In this document: positions 28,713 through 38,319 of the stretch, piece by piece
Layout of the letters: each line of letters starts with the position of its first letter
Position numbering within the stretch: position 1 is the stretch's first letter
Program-made: the position numbers and the translations under genes
The notes under the pieces: model-generated
What the model saw: the letters and a program-made list of their open reading frames with translations, nothing else
Database searches by the model: none
Told to the model about the DNA's origin: nothing
From: an uncultured Planctomycetaceae bacterium
GTDB lineage: Bacteria; Planctomycetota; Planctomycetia; Planctomycetales; Planctomycetaceae
NCBI GenBank assembly: GCA_937916515.1
Contig: CALFSX010000064.1
Location: 1-64,000, forward strand
Length of the DNA stretch: 64,000 bases
Direction of reading: 5' to 3'

Positions 28713-31175
28713 ATGAAGATGCTTATCCAGCTCGCCGTTTTTGGCTGCGCAGTACTGTTGGCTGCGTGTACGTCCGTTTCGTCGGCCGCAGACGTCGCGA
28801 TGTCAATTGGCCCGGTTGATGAATCGGGCATCGTGCAGATTCGCAGCAAAGACATCCGCCAACAATTGTTTGTTAGCTACATAACTGGTGATTCCGCCGC
28901 TGATGTAACTCGCACAGCAAAGTATGCGATTCAGCCGGAAGGCATTCTTCAAATTGACGAAACTGGCCTGGTCACTCCACTCGCTGACGGAGAAGCTGTG
29001 ATCACGGCCCAGCAAGGCGACCATTCTGCCAATATTAAAGTCCTCGTCAGCGGATTCGCATCACCGCTGCCGCTTAGTTTTCGCAATCAGGTTGTTCCAA
29101 TTTTCACAAAGCTGGGCTGCAACGGTGGTGGTTGCCACGGAAAATCAGGCGGCCAGAACGGCTTCAAACTCTCATTGCTGGGCTTCTATCCGGAAGACGA
29201 TTACGAGTTTCTTCGCAAAGAATCACGCGGACGCCGTATCTTCCCCGGTGCACCTGCGGAAAGCCTGTTGTTGACAAAAGCCACAGGCCGCACGCCTCAC
29301 GGGGGCGGCAAACGCATGGATTTGAACAGCTACGAATACCGCATGCTGGTCAGCTGGATTCAACAGGGCATGCCTTACGGTCAAGGCGAAGACCCCTCGG
29401 TTGTTGCCATCAAATGCTATCCAGAAGCACGCGTGATGCCGCAAAGTACAGAGCAGCAAATCAGCGTGATTGCCACTTACAGCGATGGCACCACCGAAGA
29501 CGTCACTCGTATGGCATTGTACGAAGCCAACGATTCCGAAATGGCTGAGTGCAGCGAAACGGGTCTCGTAACAACGCTCGACCTGGCAGGAGAAGTCGCC
29601 ATCATGGCTCGCTATCAAGGGCAGGTCAGCACGTTTAGAGCCACCATCCCATTGGGGGCCGACACGTCCGGAATGCCGCCTGCCGTCAACACTGTCGATA
29701 CGGCTGTGTTCAACAAACTACGATTGCTGGGGATTCCACCATCAGAAATCAGCGACGATTCCACCTTTCTTCGTCGAGTATCTCTGGATGTAACCGGAGC
29801 GTTGCCAACGGATGAGAAAGTACGTTCGTTTCTCGCCGATACCTCAGCCACCAAACGCGACCAGCTTATTGATGAACTTTTGGACAGCACCGCCTACGCA
29901 GACCATTTCGCCAACAAATGGAACTTCATTCTGCGCAACAAAAAATCGAAAGGCGAAGACACCGCCGGAACTCACCTGTTTCATCAATGGATTTGGGACA
30001 GCGTCTACGAAAATAAACCATACGACAGATTCGTTCGCGAAATCATCACCGCGTCCGGCGAACCTTTGGTCAATCCCGCCGTAACGTGGTTTCGAGAAGT
30101 CGATCAAGTGGAAGAGCAGGTTGAAGACACGGCGCAGCTGTTCCTTGGCATTCGAATTCAATGCGCTCGCTGCCACCATCACCCGTTCGAAAAATGGAGC
30201 CAGAACGACTACTACAGCATGGCCGCGTTTTTTAATCGAGTCGGGAAAAAGGCGATCCCGGGAGTTCCTGGCGGATTTCGCGATCGACAGATTTTCCACA
30301 ACGAAGGTGTTGCGACTGCTAACAACCCACGATCGGGGGCTTCGCTTCGCCCTGCAGGATTGGGCACCCCCGCATTGGACATTGCCGCAGAAAGTGATCC
30401 TCGAGTTGAACTGGCTAACTGGATGAGCGACCCGGCGAATCCTTTTTTCGCGAAGTCATTGGTCAATCGTTACTGGAAGCACTTCTTCAATCGAGGAATT
30501 GTTGAACCAGAAGACGATATGCGTGCCACCAATCCTCCTACAAATCCAGAACTGCTGGATTCGCTGGCCCAGCAGTTTATTGAATCAGGCTTTGACACCA
30601 AACAGTTAATTCGCACCATCTGCAGGTCAAACACGTATCAGCTAAGTTCACTGCCCAATGAATACAACGCCAACGACAAACAGAACTTCAGCCGCTACTA
30701 CCCACGTCGACTAAGTGCGGAAGCATTGTACGACGGCTTTCATCAGGTCACGATGACTTCTGAAAACTTCGGCGGCATGCCTGCCGGAACACGTGCCATC
30801 CAACTGGCCGATTCGTCCAACGGTCCGTACTTTCTGAAAGTCTTCGGCATGCCGGAAGGCGACACCGCCTGCGAATGTGAACGCAGCCAGGATGCCAACC
30901 TTGCTCAAAGTCTGCACCTGCTTAACAGCAAGGAAATTCAGGACAAGATTTCGAAAAACGAAGCGCGAGCCGCAAAATTAGCCGCTGAAACAGAACGCAG
31001 CCACGAAGAACGCATCACCGAACTTTATCAGATCGTGTTCGCCCGCAATCCACGAGCTGACGAAATGAAAGTTGCGACGGAGTACATCGGACGACACGTA
31101 GAGGCCCCCAAAATCGCCTATGAAGATATTCTTTGGGCATTGATCAACACCAAAGAATTCCTGTTCAATCACTAA
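28713..31175 (+). CDS. Planctomycete PSCyt/PSD1 protein (DUF1549-DUF1553) with Ig-like domain
   Basis: The 820-residue exported protein begins with a lipoprotein-like signal (lipobox LLAAC). An Ig-like segment follows (TYILQ-type repeats, LVTPLADGEAVITAQQGDHS), then a cytochrome-like PSCyt1 segment with C136-N-G-G-G-C141-H142. A second Ig-like part (VTRMALYEANDSEMAECSET) precedes DUF1549 (RRVSLDVTGALPT), the C484-x-x-C487-H488 motif in CARCHHHPFEKWSQNDYYS, and DUF1553 (PFFAKSLVNRYWKHFFNRGI through TKEFLFNH). These domains are planctomycete hallmarks whose activity is unproven; the CxxCH-type motifs suggest haem c. It is the first of three large plus-strand genes encoding exported proteins, with gaps of 162 and 72 bp, probably an operon. 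Confidence 0.92.
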   Translation: MKMLIQLAVFGCAVLLAACTSVSSAADVAMSIGPVDESGIVQIRSKDIRQQLFVSYITGDSAADVTRTAKYAIQPEGILQIDETGLVTPLADGEAVITAQQGDHSANIKVLVSGFASPLPLSFRNQVVPIFTKLGCNGGGCHGKSGGQNGFKLSLLGFYPEDDYEFLRKESRGRRIFPGAPAESLLLTKATGRTPHGGGKRMDLNSYEYRMLVSWIQQGMPYGQGEDPSVVAIKCYPEARVMPQSTEQQISVIATYSDGTTEDVTRMALYEANDSEMAECSETGLVTTLDLAGEVAIMARYQGQVSTFRATIPLGADTSGMPPAVNTVDTAVFNKLRLLGIPPSEISDDSTFLRRVSLDVTGALPTDEKVRSFLADTSATKRDQLIDELLDSTAYADHFANKWNFILRNKKSKGEDTAGTHLFHQWIWDSVYENKPYDRFVREIITASGEPLVNPAVTWFREVDQVEEQVEDTAQLFLGIRIQCARCHHHPFEKWSQNDYYSMAAFFNRVGKKAIPGVPGGFRDRQIFHNEGVATANNPRSGASLRPAGLGTPALDIAAESDPRVELANWMSDPANPFFAKSLVNRYWKHFFNRGIVEPEDDMRATNPPTNPELLDSLAQQFIESGFDTKQLIRTICRSNTYQLSSLPNEYNANDKQNFSRYYPRRLSAEALYDGFHQVTMTSENFGGMPAGTRAIQLADSSNGPYFLKVFGMPEGDTACECERSQDANLAQSLHLLNSKEIQDKISKNEARAAKLAAETERSHEERITELYQIVFARNPRADEMKVATEYIGRHVEAPKIAYEDILWALINTKEFLFNH

Positions 31176-31337
31176 CAGGAACGCGGTCATTTCTGGCCAC
31201 GTTTCAATATCAATCTTCCACTGGTTCGCCAGAGCTGCATCAGTTTCGCCTAAGAGTGATGCAGCTTTAAAACGTGCAATACGCCGCTTCAACATTCGCC
31301 CTCCGCCCAATCCCGCCTTTCCGATTTTTAGTGTGCC

Positions 31338-34300
31338 ATGAAACGAATTTTATTTTTCGGACTGTTGCTGTTCGCCTGCTCCAATGCCAACGCTCAGTTG
31401 CCGCAGATACAAATCACAGCCGTGTTTCCTGCGGGAGCACAACAGGGATCAAGCGTTGATGTCGCGATCACAGCCGGCAGCAACATGGACGAAGCTGCCG
31501 AACTTGTTTTCTCGCACCCCGGACTCTCTGCCACCGCAAAGCTGGACGCCAAAGGCGAACCGATCGCCAATCAGTTTGTGGTCAGTGTTTCTGCTGATAC
31601 TCAACCGGGACTTTACGACGTGCGACTGAAAGGATTGTTCGGCATCAGCAATCCTCGCATTTTTCGAGTCGACACGTTGCCCGAAATACAGGAAGCCGAA
31701 CCGAACAATACACCAGCTCAGGCGCAAACAGTTGCCATCAATTCCATCGTTAATGCTCGGTCTAATGGAGCCGCCGACGTCGATGTTTTTCACATTAACG
31801 TGGCCGCTAACCAATCCATCGCAATTCGTTCTGAAGCGGCAATTCTTGATTCCGTAATGCAGCCCACCCTGGAACTGTTCGACGCTGCTGGTCGACGAGT
31901 CGCACAGGCTCGCAGAATCACTCAGCACGACGCGGTGATCGTTTATGAGAACCCGATTGACCAAACGCTAAGCCTGAAGGTACATGACGTTGTCTACGCA
32001 GGAAGCAGCGATTACACATACAGACTAAGCATCGACACTCGGCCCGTGGTTGACTTTGTTGTCCCGCCGGTTGTGCAGTCAGCGGTTGACTCTCAGGTCA
32101 CTGTCTTCGGCCGCAACATGGCCGATGCGGTTCCAACGGACCTGACCATCGACGGGGTTCCGTTGCAAAAGAAGCAGATTACGCTGAAGGTGGCAGACAC
32201 AAACCACGGCAGTGTCGGAACCGATTCAGCGTCCACATCGATCAACGCCGTCACCTATTCCGGCATTGACGGAAACCTGCTTTCACTCAGCGTGCAAAAC
32301 CTGCCCGTCTCTTTCGTCACAGAATCTTCGGAGCAGTCCGCCTTTCAAACAATTGAAGTCCCAACCACTGTTTCAGGCACGTTTGCCAAAGAACTGGATG
32401 AAGACACTTACCGCTTTACGGCGAAAAAAGGAGAACAATGGCAAATCGAAGTGCTCGCGCAACGCCTGAACAGCAGCGCTGATCCCATTCTTGTTGTGGA
32501 GCAGGTGCTGACGGCCGCAGATGGAACCGAAACGCTTAAACGGCTCGCACGCGAAGATGACAATAAGCAGAATCCCGGTGGAGCGATCCTTCCTACGCTC
32601 ACCAGTGACCCGTCGTTTGTTCTGAACGTGCCTGAAGACGGGCAATACCAGGTTCGCATCAAGGATAAGTTTTCAGCGTCTCGTGGTGCGGCCAATTTGA
32701 CGTATTCTATCGCGATTGAACCAGCTGCTGCTGACTTCCAACTGGTTGTCTTCGATTCGCAGTCTTCCATCGATGGAAAGGCTCCGCCAACAGCGGGAGC
32801 AATCAGCCTGCGAAAAGGTGGAACGTACGAGCTTCCTGTCTATGCTTACCGCATCAGTGGCCACAACGACAACATCAAGCTGCACGTTGAAGGATTGCCC
32901 GAAGGAATCACCGTTTCTGAAACCAGCATTCGACCGGGAAGTTCCTCTGCGGTGATGGTTTTCCACGCCACAAACACCGCCAACGAAGTGGCGGTGCCAG
33001 TTCGAATTTTCGGTACTGTGGAAACCGACGGATCGCCCACCAAACGTGCGGCAGCCGTGGCAACTCTGACACACACAGGAGTTAACGGCTTGCCACGCAC
33101 CGCCCGAGTCTGCAGTTCGATGTTGTTGTGCGTGATGAAAGACGCTGAGCCGTTCTACGTCGAACCGGAATTCGTCAACGCAGAAATCACTCAGGACCAG
33201 CAGCTGCTGGTGCCCATCAGCATCACTCGCAGTGCCGGATTTGACGGCAAGGTCGATATCGCATTTTCCGGGCAGCCGGGAAATGTGGACGTCCCCAAAG
33301 TCGCGTTCGAAAAAGATCAGACATCCGCGATTGCTCGTTTCTATTTCAAGGACAACGCTCCGCCAGGACCGGCAACCCTGCTGTTGCACGCAACCGCAAC
33401 GGTGCCTTACATCCGCAACCCGTGGCAGGTTGAACGAGCCAAACTTGCCGTTGCTAAGGCCGTCGAAAAGCTGGCCGCAGAACAGAACGTGTTGGCCACG
33501 GCAAAGGCAGCAGGTGAAGCTGGCGAAAAGAAAGTCACCGAACTGGCGACTGCCTTTACAGCGTATGAACAGGAACTTGTCGCCGCCAAGTCAGAACACG
33601 CTAAAGTGAAGGAAGAACTGAAGCTGGCGATTGGTGACAAGACGAAAGCCGCCTCACAACTGGCGTCGCTGCAGGCCCAACTGACGGCTGCGTCTGCGGC
33701 TCAAACCACTGATAACGCCGATCTGGATGCCGCCATAAAATCTGTACGTGAAGCCACAGACTCCGTCAACGAAGCTTCAAAGCCCGTTGCGGCTTTGATT
33801 GAAAAGATCAACGCGTTCAATCACCAGATTGAAACAAAAGAGACACTGGTTACTGAAAAGACGGCTCAGATCGCCCGTGCGAAAACTGAAATGACGGCTC
33901 AACAGCAGGCGGTCGAAAAAGCCAAGGCTGCCGTTATCGCTGCGGAAGCCGCCCTCAAAGCAGCAGAAGCGGCAAAGCTGGCAGCAGAAGAGTCCACAAA
34001 GAAAGCGGAAGAAGCGGCCAAACCGAAAAACATCAATGTCCGCTCGGTTACTCGGCCTATTCAACTAAGTGTTCATACAACGCCCGGAAAAATAGCCGCC
34101 GCTGTCCCCAATGCCGGTGCCATCAAGAAAGGTGCATCAGCCGATGTGAAGGTGACTCTGACACGAAAAAACAACTTCGCCGGCCCGGTCTCCGTCAGAC
34201 TGCAGCTACCCGAATCTGAAAAGCGTATCAGTTCCACCACAGTCGAAATCGCCGCTGATCAAACGGAAGCGACATTAACGCTGACGGCAGATGCCAACGC

Positions 34301-34403
34301 TGCTCCGGCCGACATTGCCAACGCCGTCATTCAAGCCACCGCTGAATTTGGTGGACGGAAAGCAAGCTTTGACGTTCCTGTTTCGCTAAAAGTGGTTGAC
34401 TAG
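31338..34403 (+). CDS. Exported PPC-domain protein with long coiled coil
   Basis: The 1021-residue protein has a signal peptide (MKRILFFGLLLFACSNANA) and an N-terminal Ig-like part. At least two pre-peptidase C-terminal (PPC) type beta domains follow: EAEPNNTPAQAQTVAINSIV at about 115-235, and FAKELDEDTYRFTAKKGEQW at about 355-460. Further Ig-like segments follow. Residues about 699-897 are an Ala/Lys/Glu-rich coiled coil (AKLAVAKAVEKLAAEQNVLA, KAAVIAAEAALKAAEAAKLA), and a last beta domain closes the protein. PPC domains are accessory folding or binding modules of secreted proteins; no protease domain is present. Both neighbours in the same direction are exported cytochrome-like proteins, and the downstream one carries a similar coiled coil, which hints at a complex. 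Confidence 0.8.
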   Translation: MKRILFFGLLLFACSNANAQLPQIQITAVFPAGAQQGSSVDVAITAGSNMDEAAELVFSHPGLSATAKLDAKGEPIANQFVVSVSADTQPGLYDVRLKGLFGISNPRIFRVDTLPEIQEAEPNNTPAQAQTVAINSIVNARSNGAADVDVFHINVAANQSIAIRSEAAILDSVMQPTLELFDAAGRRVAQARRITQHDAVIVYENPIDQTLSLKVHDVVYAGSSDYTYRLSIDTRPVVDFVVPPVVQSAVDSQVTVFGRNMADAVPTDLTIDGVPLQKKQITLKVADTNHGSVGTDSASTSINAVTYSGIDGNLLSLSVQNLPVSFVTESSEQSAFQTIEVPTTVSGTFAKELDEDTYRFTAKKGEQWQIEVLAQRLNSSADPILVVEQVLTAADGTETLKRLAREDDNKQNPGGAILPTLTSDPSFVLNVPEDGQYQVRIKDKFSASRGAANLTYSIAIEPAAADFQLVVFDSQSSIDGKAPPTAGAISLRKGGTYELPVYAYRISGHNDNIKLHVEGLPEGITVSETSIRPGSSSAVMVFHATNTANEVAVPVRIFGTVETDGSPTKRAAAVATLTHTGVNGLPRTARVCSSMLLCVMKDAEPFYVEPEFVNAEITQDQQLLVPISITRSAGFDGKVDIAFSGQPGNVDVPKVAFEKDQTSAIARFYFKDNAPPGPATLLLHATATVPYIRNPWQVERAKLAVAKAVEKLAAEQNVLATAKAAGEAGEKKVTELATAFTAYEQELVAAKSEHAKVKEELKLAIGDKTKAASQLASLQAQLTAASAAQTTDNADLDAAIKSVREATDSVNEASKPVAALIEKINAFNHQIETKETLVTEKTAQIARAKTEMTAQQQAVEKAKAAVIAAEAALKAAEAAKLAAEESTKKAEEAAKPKNINVRSVTRPIQLSVHTTPGKIAAAVPNAGAIKKGASADVKVTLTRKNNFAGPVSVRLQLPESEKRISSTTVEIAADQTEATLTLTADANAAPADIANAVIQATAEFGGRKASFDVPVSLKVVD

Positions 34404-34475
34404 CAACCGCACGCCCCACGCCATTTCACGCGTCTCATCCACATTCGCCCACCGTCATCAGACAAGTTCGCCACC

Positions 34476-37292
34476 ATGTTCAGAACAGCCTCACGACAAA
34501 TCCAAACCGGCGCAATCATCGTCCTGCTCTGGTCAGCAACGTCGCAAGTGAACGCGATTGCCGATGAAGAACAAGCGATTGTACCAGCGGACGTACAACT
34601 GGGCCGCCCAATAGATTTTCAAGCCGACGTCTATCCGATCCTGCAGGCCAATTGCATTGCCTGTCATAACAAGACAAAGTCCGAAGGCGATTTGAACCTT
34701 GAAGATGGCCAGACAATCATGAAGGGCGGCAGCTCTGGACAGGTTGTTACTGCAGGCAAACCCGATGAAAGTTATCTCTACAATGTTGTGGCTCGAAAAG
34801 AAGAATCCTTCATGCCGCCGTGGCCCAACGAAGTTCAGGCTAAAAAACTGACTCCGCAGGAACTTGGAATTCTGCGCCAGTGGATTGTGGAAGGTGCCAA
34901 AACAGATTCGTCTGGATCAGGTGCGGCAATGCAATGGCAGAAGATCGATTCCGGCCTGCACGCGATCTATTCTCTTGACGCTGATCCCTACGGTCGATTT
35001 GTGGCCGCTGGTCGAGCTGGCACAGTTGCTGTGTACGACCTGCAAACTCAAGACCAGCCTCAAGCACTGGTGGACCCGGCTTTGGTGGGGGACAATTCCG
35101 TTTCTCAAACCGCACACCGTGACTATGTTCACGCCATTGCGTTTCACCCCAGCGGCGAGATGCTGGCAACCGCTGGCTTTCAGGTCGTCAAACTATGGCA
35201 GCGTGATAAAGCAAATGCCGCAACTGCCGTCAGCATGCCTGCGATCGCCAAAACAATGGTATCCAGTGCTGACACTTCCGTAATTGCGATTCACAACGCT
35301 GACGGATACATCCGAAGCATTGACGCCGCAAGCGGAAAAATCCTAAGCGAGATTCCCGGATACGATCCTTCAGCTACAACACTGCTGGGAATTCATGGCC
35401 CTGAGAATCAGTGGGTTTCCATCGCAACCGCGGAAGCCGTTGTCAGTCTCGTTAACCGAACGAACGGCAACATTGACGCCAGCAGCGAAGCATTAGCATC
35501 AAAAGCCACCAGCGCAGCGTTCATTTCCGACGCCAACAAGCTGGTCGTCCTGCTGGCGGACGGGACATTGCAGCCGATGAGCCTTGACGCAGCTGCGAAA
35601 ACACTTGTCGCCACTGACGCCGTAAAACCCAACAAAGGTGCCATCCAACAAATCGCAATTTCCGGCGTCACGTTGATGTGCCGCACAGAGGCTCAAACGA
35701 TCGAGCTTCGTAAAACGGATTCGCTGCAAATCACGGCAACCATTCAAACCAGTGCACCTGTCAACAGTTCAACAATCTCTGCGGATGCTCAGCGAGTCGT
35801 CACCGTCAATACTGATGGGAAGGCAGAACTTTGGAATGCCGCCGACGGAAAGCTCCTGGCAACTCTGAACACCGATATTCTTTCAGCCCGATCACTCCAA
35901 TCTGCAGCCACCAACAAGGCTGTTCGCGACGCTCGAGTTGCGGTCGTTAAGGGGCAGATTACAGAAGACGAAAAGCGAGTCACGGAACAGCAGGAATCGT
36001 TAAAGAAGGCCGACGAAGAAGTCAAGAAGACCACCGATGCATTAACGGAAGCGAAAAAGAAGCTGGAAGAAGCCGTAACCAAGGCAACCGAAGCCAAGAC
36101 TGGCAGCGAAGCAAAACCTGAAGACGATGGACTAAAGAAAGCTCTGGAAGCTGCGGAAAAGGCTAAGCAAACAGCAGCCGATGCTGTTACCGCAGCAGAA
36201 GGCTCACTGAAGTCAGCAGAAAAAAGTAAAGTACTTTCGCAGCAGGCCATCGAACGAGCCGAGGCTCGTGTTGCTGAACGCAAATCAAAACTTGCAGAAG
36301 CCGAATCAGAAGCAAAGCTGGCAGCGGATGCTCACACAACTGCGGACGCTGCTGCCAAACAAACGATCACTGCTGTACTCGCCTCATTCGCCGGAAACAC
36401 GTTTGTCGCAACTGTTGACGCAGGCGGCACCACTCGACTTTGGAACTTCAATGACGGAACTCCAATCGACGTGCTCCCCGGCAACCTGCCCGAAAACGAA
36501 AAGCCAATCGCCGTTGCGAATGGCACTCGAAACTTCCTGCTACAAAACTCCAGCGGAAACCTTTCAAGGATTTCCGCCTTTCCAGCATGGAAGTTAAGCC
36601 GTGTTATCGGCCCGGATTCTGACGGCCAGAATTCTGCGTTTGTTGATCGAGTTCTATCACTGGCTTTTTCACCAGACGGCACCATTTTGGCAGCTGGTGG
36701 TGGCGAAGCATCTCGAACGGGCGAACTAACACTTTGGAACGTAGCTGATGGAACGCTGCTTCGAACATTCAAAGACGCTCACAGCGATACAGTTTACGGA
36801 ATCGACTTTTCAGCAGACGGAAAACTGATCGCTTCAGCGTCTGCCGACAAGTTCGTCAAAGTGTTCAATGTCGCAACGGGAGATTTTGTACGTGCGTATG
36901 AAGGACACACTCACCACGTGATGGACGTCAGCTGGAAAGGCGATGGAACCACATTGGCAAGTGCCGGTGCCGACAACGCCATCAAAGTCTGGAACGCAGA
37001 AACTGGCGAACAGTCTCGCACGATTTCCACGTACACCAAGCAGGTGACATCTCTGTCTTTCATTGGCCTGGAAGATGACTTCATCAGCTGCAGCGGCGAT
37101 AAGCGAGTCTTCCGCCACAAAGCCGCCAACGGAGGCACAGTGCGAGAGTTCAAAGGTTGCCCGGATTACGTGTATTGCTCGGCCACAACGGCAGACGGAA
37201 AGATCGTCGCCGCTGGTTGCGAAGACGGAATTCTGAGAATCTGGAACGGGGCAGACGGCAAAGAAATCGCTGCGTTCACGCCTGCCAAGTAG
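34476..37292 (+). CDS. Exported cytochrome c - WD40 protein with inserted coiled coil
   Basis: The 938-residue protein has a signal peptide and then a PSCyt1-type cytochrome c domain with C60-I-A-C63-H64 and a distal EESFMPPWPNE segment that may supply the methionine ligand. WD40 repeats run from about 150 to 475 (LYSLDADPYGRFVAAGRAG, AIAFHPSGEMLATAGFQVVK). A coiled coil at about 477-631 (EQQESLKKADEEVKKTTDAL, AIERAEARVAERKSKLAEAE) is followed by further WD40 repeats (ALAFSPDGTILAAGGG, GIDFSADGKLIASASADKF, VSWKGDGTTLASAGADNAIK). The propeller is thus split by the coiled coil. The combination fits a periplasmic haem protein with a beta-propeller docking surface. It is the last gene of the three-gene group and is followed by strong hairpins. 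Confidence 0.88.
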   Translation: MFRTASRQIQTGAIIVLLWSATSQVNAIADEEQAIVPADVQLGRPIDFQADVYPILQANCIACHNKTKSEGDLNLEDGQTIMKGGSSGQVVTAGKPDESYLYNVVARKEESFMPPWPNEVQAKKLTPQELGILRQWIVEGAKTDSSGSGAAMQWQKIDSGLHAIYSLDADPYGRFVAAGRAGTVAVYDLQTQDQPQALVDPALVGDNSVSQTAHRDYVHAIAFHPSGEMLATAGFQVVKLWQRDKANAATAVSMPAIAKTMVSSADTSVIAIHNADGYIRSIDAASGKILSEIPGYDPSATTLLGIHGPENQWVSIATAEAVVSLVNRTNGNIDASSEALASKATSAAFISDANKLVVLLADGTLQPMSLDAAAKTLVATDAVKPNKGAIQQIAISGVTLMCRTEAQTIELRKTDSLQITATIQTSAPVNSSTISADAQRVVTVNTDGKAELWNAADGKLLATLNTDILSARSLQSAATNKAVRDARVAVVKGQITEDEKRVTEQQESLKKADEEVKKTTDALTEAKKKLEEAVTKATEAKTGSEAKPEDDGLKKALEAAEKAKQTAADAVTAAEGSLKSAEKSKVLSQQAIERAEARVAERKSKLAEAESEAKLAADAHTTADAAAKQTITAVLASFAGNTFVATVDAGGTTRLWNFNDGTPIDVLPGNLPENEKPIAVANGTRNFLLQNSSGNLSRISAFPAWKLSRVIGPDSDGQNSAFVDRVLSLAFSPDGTILAAGGGEASRTGELTLWNVADGTLLRTFKDAHSDTVYGIDFSADGKLIASASADKFVKVFNVATGDFVRAYEGHTHHVMDVSWKGDGTTLASAGADNAIKVWNAETGEQSRTISTYTKQVTSLSFIGLEDDFISCSGDKRVFRHKAANGGTVREFKGCPDYVYCSATTADGKIVAAGCEDGILRIWNGADGKEIAAFTPAK

Positions 37293-37310
37293 CCAGTTAA
37301 TTGCAGCAGA

Positions 37311-37341
37311 CGTTGGTCGCAGCAGTCTGCTGCGACCAACG
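37311..37341 (+). terminator. Strong hairpin after the cytochrome-WD40 gene
   Basis: CGTTGGTCGCAGCA (37311-37324) and TGCTGCGACCAACG (37328-37341) form a perfect 14-bp stem with a 3-nt loop, 18 bp after the stop codon. No T-tract follows. It probably ends the three-gene unit or protects the transcript end. Confidence 0.7.
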
Positions 37342-37360
37342 CACCGAAGCATCACTGCTG

Positions 37361-37396
37361 GCCACCTAACAAGGGCTTCGCCCTTGACCCAGTGGC
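37361..37396. repeat. Nested stem-loop, likely dispersed repeat
   Basis: GCCAC (37361-37365) and GTGGC (37392-37396) enclose AAGGGC-TTC-GCCCTT (37371-37385). It follows directly after the previous hairpin. No second copy was spotted in the window. Confidence 0.5.
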
Positions 37397-37674
37397 GTGG
37401 TACGCAGAAAGACGTGGAACGCTCGAATCGCCGAGCCGCTCCGTTGTCGCTACGGCCAACATGCGCGGATCATTTTCAGTAAGACTCTAACGAGGCCAAA
37501 AATTCGACTTTGTGTCTAAATGCACGAAATCCAGTTGGGGCGAGATATGAATTGCCCCGGGCCGTGAAAGCCACTCAAACCTGCGTTATGCTGACAGACG
37601 TGCTGCGGTATGCGTTAATACGTTCTCTACAGCAATGATGGCTAACCGACGTATTCTTCTGCCTGAGTTTTCCC
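37397..37674. other. Region upstream of mqnB
   Basis: Together with the two hairpins before it, this makes a gene-free stretch of about 380 bp. No coding frame or clear promoter was recognised. Confidence 0.35.
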
Positions 37675-38319
37675 ATGCCCGGAACTCTTATCCTTATTCC
37701 AACAGTCGGAGAACTGAACGTTCTTAAGCCGCGACTAAGCGGACTTACCGACGTAGACATTCAACTTGTTGGCTTCGGCCCGGTAGCATCCGCTGCCAGA
37801 ACATCGTTTCTGATTGCCGCGAAGCAGCCAGAACGGATTGTGCTGGCCGGAATCGCCGGTGCGTTCACAAGAGAACTGGCACCGGGACACGCCACCATCT
37901 TCGAACATGTGGCGATGTACGGAATCGGCGCTGGTACAGGCGACGCATTTCGAAACGCGGGAGAACTGGGTTGGGCTCACTGGACTGAAACCGTTGCAGA
38001 TCAGGCCCCCATTCGAATCGGCGATGCGATCTCACTTTGCCAGTCGGAAGATGATTCTTTACCCGCCCCACAACTGCTCACCGTGTGCGCCGCAGCGGCC
38101 ACTCAAAAGGACGTTCGAGATCGAATTGCTCGGTTCCCAAACGCGATTGCTGAAGACATGGAGGGCTTTTCTGTGGCAATTGCGGCCGCGATGGCGGGAG
38201 TTCCACTGATGATTGTCCGAGGTATCTCCAACATTGCGGGCGATCGTGATAAGTCACGATGGAGAATCGTAGACGCACTTAACGCAGCAGCAGATGTCGT
38301 TCTGGAAAAACTGAAATGA
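37675..38319 (+). CDS. mqnB: Futalosine hydrolase
   Basis: The 214-residue protein belongs to the nucleoside phosphorylase/MTA-SAH nucleosidase fold: VGFGPVASAART, RIVLAGIAGAFTRELAPGH, AIAEDMEGFSVAIAAAM (the Glu that binds ribose) and LMIVRGISNIAGDRDKSRW with the catalytic Asp. Family membership alone would also allow MTA/SAH nucleosidase, but the gene overlaps mqnD by 4 bp, which makes futalosine hydrolase the clear choice. The enzyme releases hypoxanthine from futalosine to give dehypoxanthine futalosine in the alternative menaquinone pathway. The rest of the pathway (mqnA, mqnC, mqnE) is not in the window. Confidence 0.92.
   Translation: MPGTLILIPTVGELNVLKPRLSGLTDVDIQLVGFGPVASAARTSFLIAAKQPERIVLAGIAGAFTRELAPGHATIFEHVAMYGIGAGTGDAFRNAGELGWAHWTETVADQAPIRIGDAISLCQSEDDSLPAPQLLTVCAAAATQKDVRDRIARFPNAIAEDMEGFSVAIAAAMAGVPLMIVRGISNIAGDRDKSRWRIVDALNAAADVVLEKLK

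Noticed and set aside
33432-34030. Ala/Lys-rich segment as a tandem DNA repeat
   Set aside because: Codons vary and there is no fixed repeat unit; it is a coiled coil by heptad pattern.
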